Assembly: GCA_021795235.1 (NCBI GenBank)
Contig: JAJYPP010000002.1
Location: 1-64,000 of the forward strand
Length of the DNA stretch: 64,000 nt
Source of the DNA: a bacterium
GTDB lineage: Bacteria > Chloroflexota > Dormibacteria > Aeolococcales > Bog-877
Reading direction: 5' to 3'
Below the pieces are notes generated by a model. That model saw only the letters and a program-made list of their open reading frames with translations. It was not told the DNA's origin and did no database searches. Positions 1-9,364 of the stretch are shown piece after piece (position 1 is the stretch's first letter; each line of letters opens with the position of its first letter). Position numbers and translations under genes: made by a program.

Positions 1-123
1 GTCCGGAACCTCGACGTGCCCGGACTCGTCGAGGACAGCGCCGGGGATACGGCCCTTGCGAAAGCGCTCCCACGCCGCCCGATACCCGATGCCCTGCTGC
101 CGGGCGTACGTCGACAACTTCAT
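1..123 (-). CDS. IS607-type serine recombinase TnpA, N-terminal fragment (runs off left edge)
   Basis: The first 41 codons of a reverse-strand gene start at the ATG at 123 and run off the edge. The sequence begins MKLSTYARQQGIGYRAAWER and continues with a FRKGRIPGA stretch. This is the MerR-like helix-turn-helix that opens IS607-family TnpA recombinases, which read MKLS-x-A-x5-Y-x2-A-x2-W-F-x2-G-x-I-P. The catalytic serine domain would lie outside the window. IS607 elements integrate with little target specificity, so its position just before a truncated cyclase gene suggests the element's end lies between 123 and about 190. A solo MerR-like excisionase is the main alternative. Confidence 0.75.
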   Translation of the reverse strand, partial: MKLSTYARQQGIGYRAAWERFRKGRIPGAVLDESGHVEVPD

Positions 124-190
124 TCTCGCATCATATCATAGATGGCACGTCTATTCCAGTCACTAGCTTGCTCTATGAATCCAGCGACTT

Positions 191-2185
191 GTGACCAACA
201 CTCCCGAGGGATTGGCCGTGCTGACGCTCTTAGACCTTCACCGGCCCGAGGATCGGGAGGTCGTGAGGGCAGAGTGGGCCGCACTAGCGGAGGGACAGCT
301 CGACGAGCACCGCGCGGCACGCCACGTTACCAAGAGTGGGACCGAGTTCTCTGTCGAGCTGTCATCCTCCAGCCTCCACATCGCCGGGCGGAGCGTTCGG
401 CTCATGGTCGTCACCGAGACCGGCGCCGACAGCCCCGTGCTCAAGGACAAGCCGGAGACGAGTGCGAGATATCGTCAGGTAGTCGACACCGCCCACGAGG
501 GTGTCTTGACCGTCGACTCTGAAATGGCAATCTCCGATGCCAACCAGCCGACCGCGGACATGCTGGGATACCCGATCGACGAACTGATAGGCCGTCCTAT
601 GGCCGAGTTCTACGGTCCCGGCATGGCCGACACGGCAAGTCGCGAGGCGCAGCAGCGCGCCGCGGGCATGTTGGCGGAGAAGCGCGAGGCCACCCTCCAG
701 GATAAGGAGGGTCTCCCCCTCCCGGTCGTCATCAACGAAAGTCCGCTACTGGACACCGAAGGCAACTACGAGGGCCAGCTCAGTATGATCGCCGACCTGA
801 CCGAGCGACATGGCCTCCAGGAGAAGTTGGCGTTCCAGGCCCTCCACGACCCGCTCACAGGGCTCCCCAACCGCCTCCTGCTCGCGGAACGGCTTCAGCT
901 GGCGCTCGAACCGGCAACGGTAGGGCATGGGGGCGTGGCCGTGGCCCTGGTCGACATCGACGGTTTCAGGATGGTGAACACTGCCCACGGAACCGGGGGT
1001 GGTGACGCGCTGTTGCTCGAAGCCGCTCGGCGAATGTCCGCCACGGTCGATGAGGGCGACACCGTCGCCCGTTTCGGCGGCAACGAGTTCGCCGTCATCT
1101 CTGAGCACTCCGGAGACAGTGCCACCGCGGCCCAACTGCTCGCGGACCGGCTACGAGCTGGACTGACGGGGCCATGCCCGATCGGCAATACCCAGGTACC
1201 ATTCACGGTCAGCATCGGGGGCGCGCTCGGGCGGCGGGGAGATCGACCCGGGACGCTCCTGCGCAGCGCGGATATGGCGCTGATGAAGGCCAAGACATCC
1301 GGCGGTGACCGCACCGAGTTCTTCACCAGAGCGCTCGCAGCGGCCTCGAGACGACGCCTCGCCATCGCCTCCGACCTGCGCCACGCCCTAGAGCGCGGGG
1401 AGTTCTCGTTGCGCTTCCAGCCCGTGGTAGCCCTCGCCGACAGGACGATTGTCGGCGCCGAGGCTCTGGTTCGTTGGGAGCACCCCCGGCGGGGGACCCT
1501 CAATCCGGCGGAGTTCATTACCGTCGCCGAGGAGACCGGTGCCATCGGGCCCATTGGTCAATGGGTCATCGAGGAGACCTGCCGGCAGTTCGCGGAGTGG
1601 CAGCCCCTCGCGCCAGACCTGTCTGTGTCGGCGAACGTCTCGGCCCACCAGATCACGGCTGGAAATCTTAATGAGGTCGTGCGCAACGCCGTGGCCGCCA
1701 CCGGCATGGACGCGTCCCACTTGACCCTAGAGATCACTGAAAGCGTGCTGATGGATGATGTGGCGCTCTCTCGGGCCGTACTGGCCTCGCTGCGCGCCAC
1801 CGCCGTGAAGATCTCCGTCGATGACTTCGGCACTGGGTACTCCTCGCTCTCGTACCTCAACACGTTCCCATTGGACGCTTTGAAGATCGACCAGTCCTTC
1901 GTCGCGGGCATCCCCGGTGACTCTTGCGACACGGCCTTGATAGAAGCGATTGTGGCTATCGCCGCAGCGTTGGGGCTCTCGGTGATCGCGGAGGGGATCG
2001 AAAAGCAGGCACAGGCCACGACTCTTATGGGCCTGGGATGCTAGCAGGGCCAAGGGTACTACTACTATCACGCACTGTCGGCTGAAGCCTTCAAGGGTGA
2101 GCTGCTCACGTCGGGGGCAGCTGGCGCTGGGTTGACACATGCTCCGGCTACCGCAGCGACGCCAGCTGTCACCCCCGCTGAATAG
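191..2185 (+). pseudogene. PAS-GGDEF-EAL c-di-GMP signalling protein, 5'-truncated and interrupted by a nonsense codon
   Basis: The reading frame opens at a GTG directly in the middle of a PAS domain (LLDLHRPEDR...), so the N-terminus is missing. A second PAS (about residues 90-200), a GGDEF domain with a changed signature (FGGNEF) and an EAL domain (EALVRW, DDFGTGYSSL, AEGIE) follow. The frame meets TAG at 2042-2044 after LMGLGC. It then resumes in the same frame as QGQGYYYYHALSAEAF, the conserved final strand of EAL domains, and stops at 2183. TAG ends several intact genes here, so readthrough is unlikely. The cyclase is probably inactive; the phosphodiesterase half would be normal but for the stop. 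Insertion of the IS607-like element upstream probably removed the 5' end. Confidence 0.85.
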
Positions 2186-2242
2186 CGACCCCGACGAGCG
2201 CGAGCGGCACCATGGGCCGACCAGGCCGGACTTCGCCCCATC

Positions 2243-2527
2243 ATGGCCGGGCCAAGTCACGGCCGGACCACAGCTACCATCTTCCGCCTCGGGCAGCGTC
2301 TCCAGGGCGCCTTGCCAGACAATGTCTCGGCCCCCTCAGGCGCTGCGACGTCGGAGGGAGCCGCCGCCCTGCTGGAACGCCCCGACCGATCCCTGTACGG
2401 AGCCAAGTGCCCGATCCGGCCATGTGTCGGACCCTCCCTCGCCTCCGGGTTCCGGCGAGTTGATCCCGAGCTGGCTGCCGCCCTCCCATCTGCGGCACTT
2501 CGCGACGACGGCGGCAGCCACGGCTGA
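2243..2527 (+). pseudogene. Decayed GGDEF-domain fragment
   Basis: The frame starting at 2243 contains RLGQRLQGALPDN, then SAPSGAATSEGAAALLERPD and RSLYGAKCP. This matches the closing segment of GGDEF domains (L-x-R-L-R-x-AL, S-x-G-A-A, LL-x-x-A-D-x-A-L-Y-x-A-K) without any upstream catalytic part. Nothing credible continues after it. The rest of 2186-2948 holds no gene I can support. It reads as debris of a second cyclase gene behind the broken one. Confidence 0.4.
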
Positions 2528-2943
2528 CGGGCCAGAGGCGTCGCCCGTACCACGGGCCTACCAAGGCCCGTGGAAGCGCGGCGCTGGCTGTACCGCTCAC
2601 CGGCTACCCTTGGGGCATCGCCAGCGATGAGGTCTTGAGGAGATGCAGGGCCACCGACAGGTGTGGTTCGCCAACTCCCTGCACTCACCGCCATGCTCGG
2701 CAGTAACGACAGTGCAGGCCGGGATCTGCTACTTGAGCCCTTGATCGAACGCACGGCGCGCACTCGCAATTTGATCCTCTGGATCGGCGGCCCCCAGCGT
2801 GCCGACGGCCGGAGTGGCACCGGCGCACGGGATCTCCAGCCTCGTTCGCGCCAGCGACTGGGTCGTGTGCTCTGACAGTCCGGCCAAGGAGAACCCAACG
2901 CCGCGACCCCGATGGACTATCCCCAGGTCAGGATGCTAGCATT

Positions 2944-2953
2944 ATCAATTGAT
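2944..2953. promoter_or_regulatory. 10-bp palindrome at the start of the ArsR-type gene, possible operator
   Basis: ATCAATTGAT is a perfect palindrome and overlaps the ATG at 2952. It sits in a locally AT-rich patch in otherwise GC-rich sequence. ArsR-family repressors usually bind AT-rich dyads at their own promoters, so autoregulation is plausible but not shown. Confidence 0.35.
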
Positions 2954-3614
2954 GAATGGCATGTTTAAGGACAACCTCTATGAGCAGCTGGCACGAGTTG
3001 GCCAGGGACTCGCCAACGGCCACCGCCTGGAGATCCTCGACCTGCTCTGTCAGGGCGAGCGCACCGTGGATGAGATCTCCCGGGGGACCAGACTCAGCCT
3101 CGCCAGCGCCTCTCAGCACCTGCAGATCCTGTATCAGGCCCACCTGCTGGCGCGCCGCAAGACCGGGACCCAGGTTCGCTATCGGGTAGCCGACCGGGCG
3201 GTCGTCCAGCTCTGGCTCGAGCTCCGGGACGTGGCGGCCCGGCAGGTCCCGGAGGTGGACCGCCTAGTGGGTGCCGAATTTGGAGTCGACCCCATCGAGC
3301 CCTTGGACCAAGCCGAGCTGGAGGAGCGGCTGGCTCTGGGTAGCGTCATCGTGATCGACGTCAGGCCGCAGGTGGAATACCTCGCGGGGCACATCGCGGG
3401 CGCTGTCTCGATGCCCCTAGAAGAGCTGGAAGCTCGCCTGGGCGAGATCCCAAAGGATCGTGAGATCGTGGCGTATTGCCGGGGGCCCTACTGCGTCTTC
3501 TCGGGCCAAGCGGTTGCCCGTTTGCGCCAGGCTGGGTTCGAGGCCAGGCGGATGTCCCTCGGATACCCGGAGTGGAGCTTGGCTGGCAGGGCGGTCGTGA
3601 CCGGCACGGCGTGA
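2952..3614 (+). CDS. ArsR-family repressor fused to a rhodanese domain
   Basis: A 220-residue protein. Residues about 5-95 form an ArsR/SmtB winged helix (LYEQLARVGQGLANGHR, then LSLASASQHLQILYQAHLL). Residues about 110-215 form a rhodanese domain with active cysteine in YCRGPYCVFS, and DVRPQVEYLAGHI ahead of it. This is a known two-domain family in which the rhodanese cysteine is thought to sense or carry sulfane sulfur while the winged helix represses a neighbouring operon. The MFS gene starts 158 bp downstream on the same strand and is the likely target. ATG 2952 is chosen; TTG 2949 and ATG 2961 are alternatives. Confidence 0.9.
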   Translation: MNGMFKDNLYEQLARVGQGLANGHRLEILDLLCQGERTVDEISRGTRLSLASASQHLQILYQAHLLARRKTGTQVRYRVADRAVVQLWLELRDVAARQVPEVDRLVGAEFGVDPIEPLDQAELEERLALGSVIVIDVRPQVEYLAGHIAGAVSMPLEELEARLGEIPKDREIVAYCRGPYCVFSGQAVARLRQAGFEARRMSLGYPEWSLAGRAVVTGTA

Positions 3615-3771
3615 ACAGCTCCGACCCTCCGCCGACCACCGTCCGAGAGGCTGAATCGGACCTCGACGGCTCGAGGGGGCGATGCAGCTCGCGCTGGGGC
3701 CATGGTGTGGAGCAGCCACGATGCGGAGGTGAGCGGCCGAGCGGCCGCCCGCGGCGGGAAGGGCGCTGAAG

Positions 3772-5136
3772 GTGAGCCCTGGGACCTCGCGGCCCAGCTA
3801 CCAGCTAGGGAATCGCAAGATCCCGGTTCACGGCCTGGGTCGAAATTGGTTCCAGTTCAGCATCCTGGCGCTGCTGACGTTCTTGGTCGGAGCGACCATC
3901 GGGGTCGAGAGAGTAGCGCTCCCGCCACTGGCGCACCATGCCTTCGGGGTGACCTCGGTGCTCTACACCGTGTCGTTCATCTCTGCCTTCGGGTTCGTCA
4001 AGGCGACCATGAACCTGGTAGCTGGCCGCCTCTCAGACCGGCGTGGCCGCAGGCTGATCCTGCTGGCGGGCTGGGCCTTCGCAGTTCCTTATGCCATCCT
4101 CATCATCTTCGCGCAGAATTGGGCCTGGGTCCTGGTGGCCAACCTGTTCTTGGGCGTCAACCAAGCGCTCACCTGGACCATGGCTGTGACCTCCATGATC
4201 GACTTGGTCGGCCCTGTGCGCCGCGGCCTGGCAGTGGGGATCAACGAGGCGGCGGGCTACGTCGGTGTGGGCGCCGGGGGGTTCGCCGCCGGGGTACTGG
4301 TCACCGCTGACGGTCTGCGACCAGCTCCGTACCTCTTGGCATTGGCGATCGTCGGGCTGGGCGCCGGCTTGACGGTCTGGCCGACCAACGAGACCGTCCA
4401 ATTCGCCCGCGCGGAAGGCGAGCGGAGAGATCGCGGCGGATCCCCGGCGCTCCCGAGCGGATCGGGTTCGAGCCCAAGCCACACCCCAAGGCTCGGGCGC
4501 CTAGCTGCCTACATGAGCTGGCGTGACCACACCATGCTCGCCGTCTGCGTGAGCGGTTTCCTCAACAAGTTCGCCGACAGCCTGGTGATCGGATTCTTTC
4601 CTCTCTACTTCCTGCGCCGCGGCCTCAACCTCTTCCAAGTAGGAGTGGTGGTAGCTGTCTATGCCTGGGTCTGGGGCCTGGGGCAGGTTGCGACCGGCGC
4701 CCTCGCGGACAGGATCGGCCGGCGAATGCCGATCACCGCTGGTATCTTCACGGTAGGGGCCGGCGTCCTGCTAACTCAGCTGGGGTCTGGTCTCGCCTGG
4801 TGGCTGGCTGACGCAGCCGTGATGGGGGTGGGTATGGCACTGGTGTACCCCAATCTCATCTCCTGCGTCAGTGATGTGGCCGACCCAGCCTGGCGCGGGG
4901 GAGCCCTGGGCGTGTATCGCCTGTGGCGTGACGGCGGCTACGCGGTGGGACCGCTGGTCCTGGGGGCGGTCGCGGTCGGCTTCGGCTTGCCGGCGGCATT
5001 CTGGGCGATCGTCGTCCTGATGGGAGTGTCCGGCCTCTTGGTCGTGGTCTTCATGCGCGAGACAGAACCGCGCCGGCGGCGCCTGCCTCCCACATGGGAG
5101 CAGCATCCGGAGTGGGTTAGCGGCGGTTCCGGGTGA
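3772..5136 (+). CDS. Major facilitator superfamily transporter
   Basis: A 454-residue, about 12-helix membrane protein. Two copies of MFS motif A are present, one per half: GRLSDRRGRRLIL after helix 2 and GALADRIGRRMPI after helix 8, separated by a polar central loop (about residues 215-245). It starts at GTG 3772. It follows the ArsR-rhodanese gene, an arrangement seen repeatedly in bacteria, so it may export or import a sulfur-, arsenic- or metal-related solute. Substrate is not deducible. A terminator-like hairpin follows at 5399. Confidence 0.9.
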   Translation: MSPGTSRPSYQLGNRKIPVHGLGRNWFQFSILALLTFLVGATIGVERVALPPLAHHAFGVTSVLYTVSFISAFGFVKATMNLVAGRLSDRRGRRLILLAGWAFAVPYAILIIFAQNWAWVLVANLFLGVNQALTWTMAVTSMIDLVGPVRRGLAVGINEAAGYVGVGAGGFAAGVLVTADGLRPAPYLLALAIVGLGAGLTVWPTNETVQFARAEGERRDRGGSPALPSGSGSSPSHTPRLGRLAAYMSWRDHTMLAVCVSGFLNKFADSLVIGFFPLYFLRRGLNLFQVGVVVAVYAWVWGLGQVATGALADRIGRRMPITAGIFTVGAGVLLTQLGSGLAWWLADAAVMGVGMALVYPNLISCVSDVADPAWRGGALGVYRLWRDGGYAVGPLVLGAVAVGFGLPAAFWAIVVLMGVSGLLVVVFMRETEPRRRRLPPTWEQHPEWVSGGSG

Positions 5137-5342
5137 ACGGCCCGGGCCAGGGCGCGCAAGGCGGACGGGGGCGCGTGGATTCCCCGCCACCAGGGTCACC
5201 CAAGCAGGTGCCCACATGGTGCGGCCGACACTCTGCGGCACCCAGCGGCTCGCCACGACGCGTCTGCAAGGAGCATTTCACGCTGGCTGCGCTGGCAGAT
5301 GTGACGCCGGTCACGACAGCAGCGCCTCACGAAGCCAGTTCC

Positions 5343-5457
5343 CTCCCATCGCCTTGAGGTGGAGCAAATCGAATCGGTTCCCCCCTGCACGGCTGGAGCC
5401 ACGACGCCGATGATTGGCGGCGTGGCAGTATTTTGGCCCACCTCAAGGCGATGGGAG
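5343..5457. repeat. 20-bp perfect inverted repeat enclosing 75 bp, MITE-like
   Basis: The arms 5343-5362 (CTCCCATCGCCTTGAGGTGG) and 5438-5457 are exact reverse complements. The 75 bp between them contain a second hairpin at 5399-5425. The pair lies between the convergent MFS and SbcC-like genes, in the otherwise empty stretch 5137-5567. Either it is a compound bidirectional terminator or a small non-autonomous element; no flanking target duplication is obvious. Confidence 0.6.
5399..5434 (+). terminator. Rho-independent-like terminator after the MFS gene
   Basis: CCACGaCGCC and GGCGgCGTGG pair as a stem with one internal mismatch around a 7-nt loop at 5399-5425. It is followed by CAGTATTTT. 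It lies 263 bp past the MFS stop and before the convergent SbcC-like gene. Confidence 0.55.
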
Positions 5458-5567
5458 TGCCAGCTCTCCTGGTGAGACCGGACCAAAGGGCCGCCCCTAA
5501 GCGATGGATGCGCGACGGGCCGCGGAGTCCGGGCGGCCAAGCAGGGCTCCAGCCGTCAAGGATCCGC

Positions 5568-8237
5568 TCACACACTCGGGAGTCGCACGATCGTGGCCTC
5601 CCCGACCCTGCCGTACCGCTCAGGGGTGGACGTCATCACTATCACCTGTGCCTGCCTCGCAGCACTGGTGAAGGCAGGCGCCAGCCGGCGGAGCCTGGAA
5701 GGGTCGGAATTCCCCAGCGCGTCATCGAGAATGACCGGGACCCCGACATCCCCACTGGCGCCATCCGGGTTGACCAGGATGGCGCATGCGAGGCGGGCCA
5801 GCACCGCCAGCTGCTCCCTGGCCCCAGTCGACAAGGACTCGAAAGGGACCGTCACTGCATCCACTGTCCGCGAGCGGATGGAGAAGTCGTCGGGATCAAT
5901 CTGCACCGAAGTGTCGCGCCCAAAGACCAGTCTCGCCAGCTTCTCTATCTCAGTTTGGTAGGGAGCTACGTAGGCCAGGCGGGCCTCGTCGCGGTGCCGC
6001 GAGAAAGTCTCGAAGAGGAGTTCCGCAGCTCTTGCCTGACGTTCACGATCATCTCGCTGGGGTGCCAATTGCGCCAGCTTGGCATTGGCTGCATCCAAAT
6101 CCGCCTGCACATTGGAGGAGCCCTTGACCTGGAGAGTGGTGCCGAGTGCGACGAGATGGAGGGACTCCGCCTTCTGCTCCTCGGTCAGCCGCTGGACAAG
6201 CTTGGCGGCATTGTCAAACTGCAGCTTGACGGTCTCGGGGTCGCGATCACGAAAGGCGGCCTCGAGGTCCTCCGCATCCTGCTGAGCGCTTTGGGCAGTG
6301 GCTGATGCTGCCGCAGCCGCGGCCTCCAACTCCGCGTCTGGTTTGTTGGCTCGGTCCGCGCCGAGCTCTGCCCCAGCTCGCGCGAAGCGCTTCCTCTGCT
6401 CTTCGAGCATCCCCGCGTTGGTGCGCACCTCTACCCGCTTCTCATTCCGAGCGGTTTGGAGGCCATCGGCCCGGGCTCGAGCAGCTCTCTCAGAGTCAGC
6501 CGCTGCCCGCTCCCCCTCTTTGGCGGCGGCCCAGGCTTCCTCGGCCGCCTCAATCCCTGCAGGTATAGGTGGCTCAGCGTCGCGAGCGCCTGGGTAGGAC
6601 GCAACCAGGGCCCCAGTGCTTTGGACCTTGGCGGCCAGCTCCTCCTCGGACTGACCATCCAGGGCCTGGTCCTTGGCTTCCCTCGCCTGTTTGATCTGAG
6701 CCTCTGCCTCTCGACGCTTCTCCAGAGCATCGGTGACCTCGAAGAGGGGGTCGTCGGAGTGCAGGCCGGAGCCATCGCAGAGCTCAGCCAGGTGCTGCTC
6801 AGCTGATCGCATCGCCTCTTGCGCCGCTTGCTCCGTGGTCCCGGTACGGACTCGTATGGTCATGACCCCGTCGAGGGTGACCGCGACCGTATCGGAGACC
6901 AGGCCCTCGTGCCGGGTTTCCTTGTCGAGGCGGATGCGCTGGTCCCCTATGGAGAGATCGAGGTCCGTGAGTGCCTCGATTTCGTATGAGGGACTGGCGA
7001 CATCGCGCGCCGCACGGGCCTTGGTCACCTGAGCGACTGCCTTGGCGACCTGCGCACGGATTTCCTGGGTGACCTTGCAACCATCCAAGAACATCCGGGC
7101 TTCGGTCTCGGTCCGCCGGGCGTCCTCGACCCGTTCGAGGCGGCGCCTGAGAGCGGAGTGATCTAGCTCAGCCCGCCTGAAGGCAAAGTCGCGCTCCGCG
7201 GCCGCTCGTCCCGCGGCAGCTGCCTGCTGCTGCCGGGCAGCGGTCTTCAGATGCTCATCAGCGGCTCTGGTCTCCTCCTCCAAGCGTTCCAGGGCGGGCG
7301 CCGCGGCCTTGTCGGCCTCGGCCAGCCTTTCCAGCTCTTCTTGCAGTTTGGCCAATTCGGCCACCCTGCCCACTCTGGCATCCCAAGCCCCACGCGCGGT
7401 GGATGCCATCGCCAGCGCCTCGCTGGCGGCAGCCTTCCCCTTCTCGATCTCCAACTCGAGTCCGCGCAGCTCTTCTCGGGTTGAAGTGGCGGCCTTGAGT
7501 TCGTCCTTGGCCACGCTCAGGGCATCCTGCAGATCACGCTGCCGCCGTAGGGAGTCTCGATATGCCTCCCCTGTCGCCTCCAGCTCAACTAGCGCGCCTT
7601 GGGCAGCCTTGATCTTCAGCTCCAAGTCACTGACTTGGAGCTGAAGCTGCCCCCGCTCCTGGACGGGCTTGCCGTTCTGGTAGAAGTGCCGGGCCCGCTC
7701 CTGCTTGATGGCATCCCAGAGGGTGGACTCTGCCTTGGGGTCCGCGGTGCCGCCCGAGGCGGCTCGATCGAGAGCCCCGATCAGGGTGCTGGAACCATCG
7801 ACAGCTCCTTGCTGGATCTTCTCACCCTGGACGAACCGCAGCGCCCGGTAGAGGGTGTGATCAAGCGTCTCTTCGAGTATGGCCTCGACCTTGTCGTGGG
7901 CCTGCCGGGCCACCAGATTGGCTGGGGAGGGAGCAAGGATCCTGAGAAGAGTCTCTGGGTGATGGAGCCACCGCTTGAAGTAGACGAGGTGATAGTCGCC
8001 AGTTGTGAACTCCACCTCGACCTCGGGGCCATCACTGCGGTTCACCGGTTGGACCGCCTCCACATCGTGGTGGTGGGAGCTGTCAGGAAACCTGAGAACC
8101 AAGTCCAGAGCCTCGGCGAGGCTCGACTTGCCCACCTCGTTGGGGCCCTCGATGACCGTGAGCCCGGTGGGAGCGAATCTGACCTCGGAGGACACTATGC
8201 CCCGGAAGTTCCGAAGAGAGATCCGCAGGACCCTCAC
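5568..8237 (-). CDS. SbcC/YhaN-like ATPase with long coiled coil
   Basis: An 889-residue protein. The N-terminal half-ATPase has Walker A GPNEVGKSSL at about residue 33. The C-terminal half has an ABC-type signature (LSTGAREQLAVLARLA) and a Walker B VPVILDDALGNSD. Between them are about 500 residues of Ala/Glu/Lys/Arg-rich coiled coil. I see no CxxC zinc hook, so it resembles the YhaN/AAA_27 branch more than classical Rad50/SbcC. It overlaps the phosphoesterase gene by 4 bp, indicating a two-gene operon and complex that processes DNA ends or hairpins. Confidence 0.88.
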   Translation of the reverse strand: MRVLRISLRNFRGIVSSEVRFAPTGLTVIEGPNEVGKSSLAEALDLVLRFPDSSHHHDVEAVQPVNRSDGPEVEVEFTTGDYHLVYFKRWLHHPETLLRILAPSPANLVARQAHDKVEAILEETLDHTLYRALRFVQGEKIQQGAVDGSSTLIGALDRAASGGTADPKAESTLWDAIKQERARHFYQNGKPVQERGQLQLQVSDLELKIKAAQGALVELEATGEAYRDSLRRQRDLQDALSVAKDELKAATSTREELRGLELEIEKGKAAASEALAMASTARGAWDARVGRVAELAKLQEELERLAEADKAAAPALERLEEETRAADEHLKTAARQQQAAAAGRAAAERDFAFRRAELDHSALRRRLERVEDARRTETEARMFLDGCKVTQEIRAQVAKAVAQVTKARAARDVASPSYEIEALTDLDLSIGDQRIRLDKETRHEGLVSDTVAVTLDGVMTIRVRTGTTEQAAQEAMRSAEQHLAELCDGSGLHSDDPLFEVTDALEKRREAEAQIKQAREAKDQALDGQSEEELAAKVQSTGALVASYPGARDAEPPIPAGIEAAEEAWAAAKEGERAAADSERAARARADGLQTARNEKRVEVRTNAGMLEEQRKRFARAGAELGADRANKPDAELEAAAAAASATAQSAQQDAEDLEAAFRDRDPETVKLQFDNAAKLVQRLTEEQKAESLHLVALGTTLQVKGSSNVQADLDAANAKLAQLAPQRDDRERQARAAELLFETFSRHRDEARLAYVAPYQTEIEKLARLVFGRDTSVQIDPDDFSIRSRTVDAVTVPFESLSTGAREQLAVLARLACAILVNPDGASGDVGVPVILDDALGNSDPSRLRRLAPAFTSAARQAQVIVMTSTPERYGRVGEATIVRLPSV

Positions 8238-9364
8238 GGACGTCTGCCTGCCAAGCGATGCAGGAGCATGAGCGCATCTCGGGCGGTCGCAGCAGCCGCG
8301 TCCAGGCCCGCGGCCAAGTCCCCGAGTTCGGCAACTGCTGCACTTGCGAACCCTGAGAGGTCCAGTTGGGCCAGGTCGATGTCGTCGGGAAGTACGAGTA
8401 GGTCACTTCTACCCTCAGAGACCGTCAGCGCCGCCAGGAGGTGGCTCGCCTCATCCTTGACCTGTTCGAGACGCTCATTGGTGGAAAGGTTGATGGACCC
8501 CCGGAGGGCCAAACGCACGACTGTACGGTCTTTCTCGGGAAGCCCCGAAAGGTAGCTGGCGACCAGTCCGACACTGCTGTCCCCTGCCAGATCGAACTCC
8601 TTTCTCAGAAAGTGCCAGGCGCCGACTTCGACCGGGGTCACCGATATCGCCTCAGGCTGCAGCTCCACAACCAGGGCCTGATTGGGAGGGTCCTCCCCGT
8701 AGTCGGTCGACACCGGCGCACCCGAATACCAGACGCGCTCAGCCACCTCGGCCGTCGAGTGCCGGTCCCCCAGCGCCACGTAGCTGGCCCTCCCCTCCTC
8801 TATCGCGCTCTCGAGGGCGGCCACTGAGATCAGGGACGGATTGAGTGGGTCCGGCGACAGCGTGTCGACTGCCCCGTGGCCGATGGCGATCCGGAACTGG
8901 CCATGCCCGACGGGGTCGAGTGAGCGGAGCGCTGCGCTGACGAGGTCAGCATCGGGACGCCGACTCGGCCACGGGGCCCCCACCACCTCCGCATCGGTCC
9001 CGGGTACGCTCACGGGGGAGCTGTCGCGGAGTACTGAGACCAGGGGCGCAAGGCGATCGAGGGTGTCGCCGACCGACCAAAGCGCAGCTGGGCTGTCTGG
9101 GTCGTGGTTTCCGGGCAGGAGATAGACCGGGACCGTGAAGCGGGTGAGGGCGTCGACGGCACGCGCAATCACACGGCTATCGGGCTGGAGCGAGTCGAAG
9201 ACGTCACCGGCTACGACCACGAACTCGCAGGCGTTGTCGGAAGCGATACGGGCGAGCTTCCTGATCGCCTCGATCTGATCGTCCGCATAGCGGGCCCGCG
9301 ACTCTGCGGGCATGAACGCCCGGGCCATGCCGAGCTGCCAGTCTGAGGAATGAAGGAAGCGCAT
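8234..9364 (-). CDS. SbcD/YhaO-like metallophosphoesterase (DNA nuclease subunit)
   Basis: 376 residues starting MRFLHSSDWQLG. Phosphoesterase motifs appear in order: SDWQLG, VVVAGDVFD, LLPGNHD, IAIGHGAVD and ALGDRHST. The last is normally GHxH but here reads GDRH. The start at 9364 is chosen because the family begins directly with this strand; the upstream in-frame extension has no similarity. This is the Mre11-like partner of the downstream ATPase. The missing metal-binding His in the last motif is worth noting, since it could reduce activity. Confidence 0.88.
   Translation of the reverse strand: MRFLHSSDWQLGMARAFMPAESRARYADDQIEAIRKLARIASDNACEFVVVAGDVFDSLQPDSRVIARAVDALTRFTVPVYLLPGNHDPDSPAALWSVGDTLDRLAPLVSVLRDSSPVSVPGTDAEVVGAPWPSRRPDADLVSAALRSLDPVGHGQFRIAIGHGAVDTLSPDPLNPSLISVAALESAIEEGRASYVALGDRHSTAEVAERVWYSGAPVSTDYGEDPPNQALVVELQPEAISVTPVEVGAWHFLRKEFDLAGDSSVGLVASYLSGLPEKDRTVVRLALRGSINLSTNERLEQVKDEASHLLAALTVSEGRSDLLVLPDDIDLAQLDLSGFASAAVAELGDLAAGLDAAAATARDALMLLHRLAGRRP

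Noticed and set aside
2042-2044. TAG as a recoded sense codon
   Set aside because: Several intact genes nearby end in TAG (for example at 14341, 20597, 23478 and 25369), so TAG acts as a normal stop; a point mutation is simpler.
2257-2898. Long reverse-strand open frame over the cyclase debris
   Set aside because: Composition is Arg/Pro/Ser-rich with no domain pattern, as expected for the antisense of GC-rich sequence.
5433-6305. Forward open frame overlapping the end of the SbcC-like gene
   Set aside because: It is antisense to a strongly supported coding region and shows no protein pattern.
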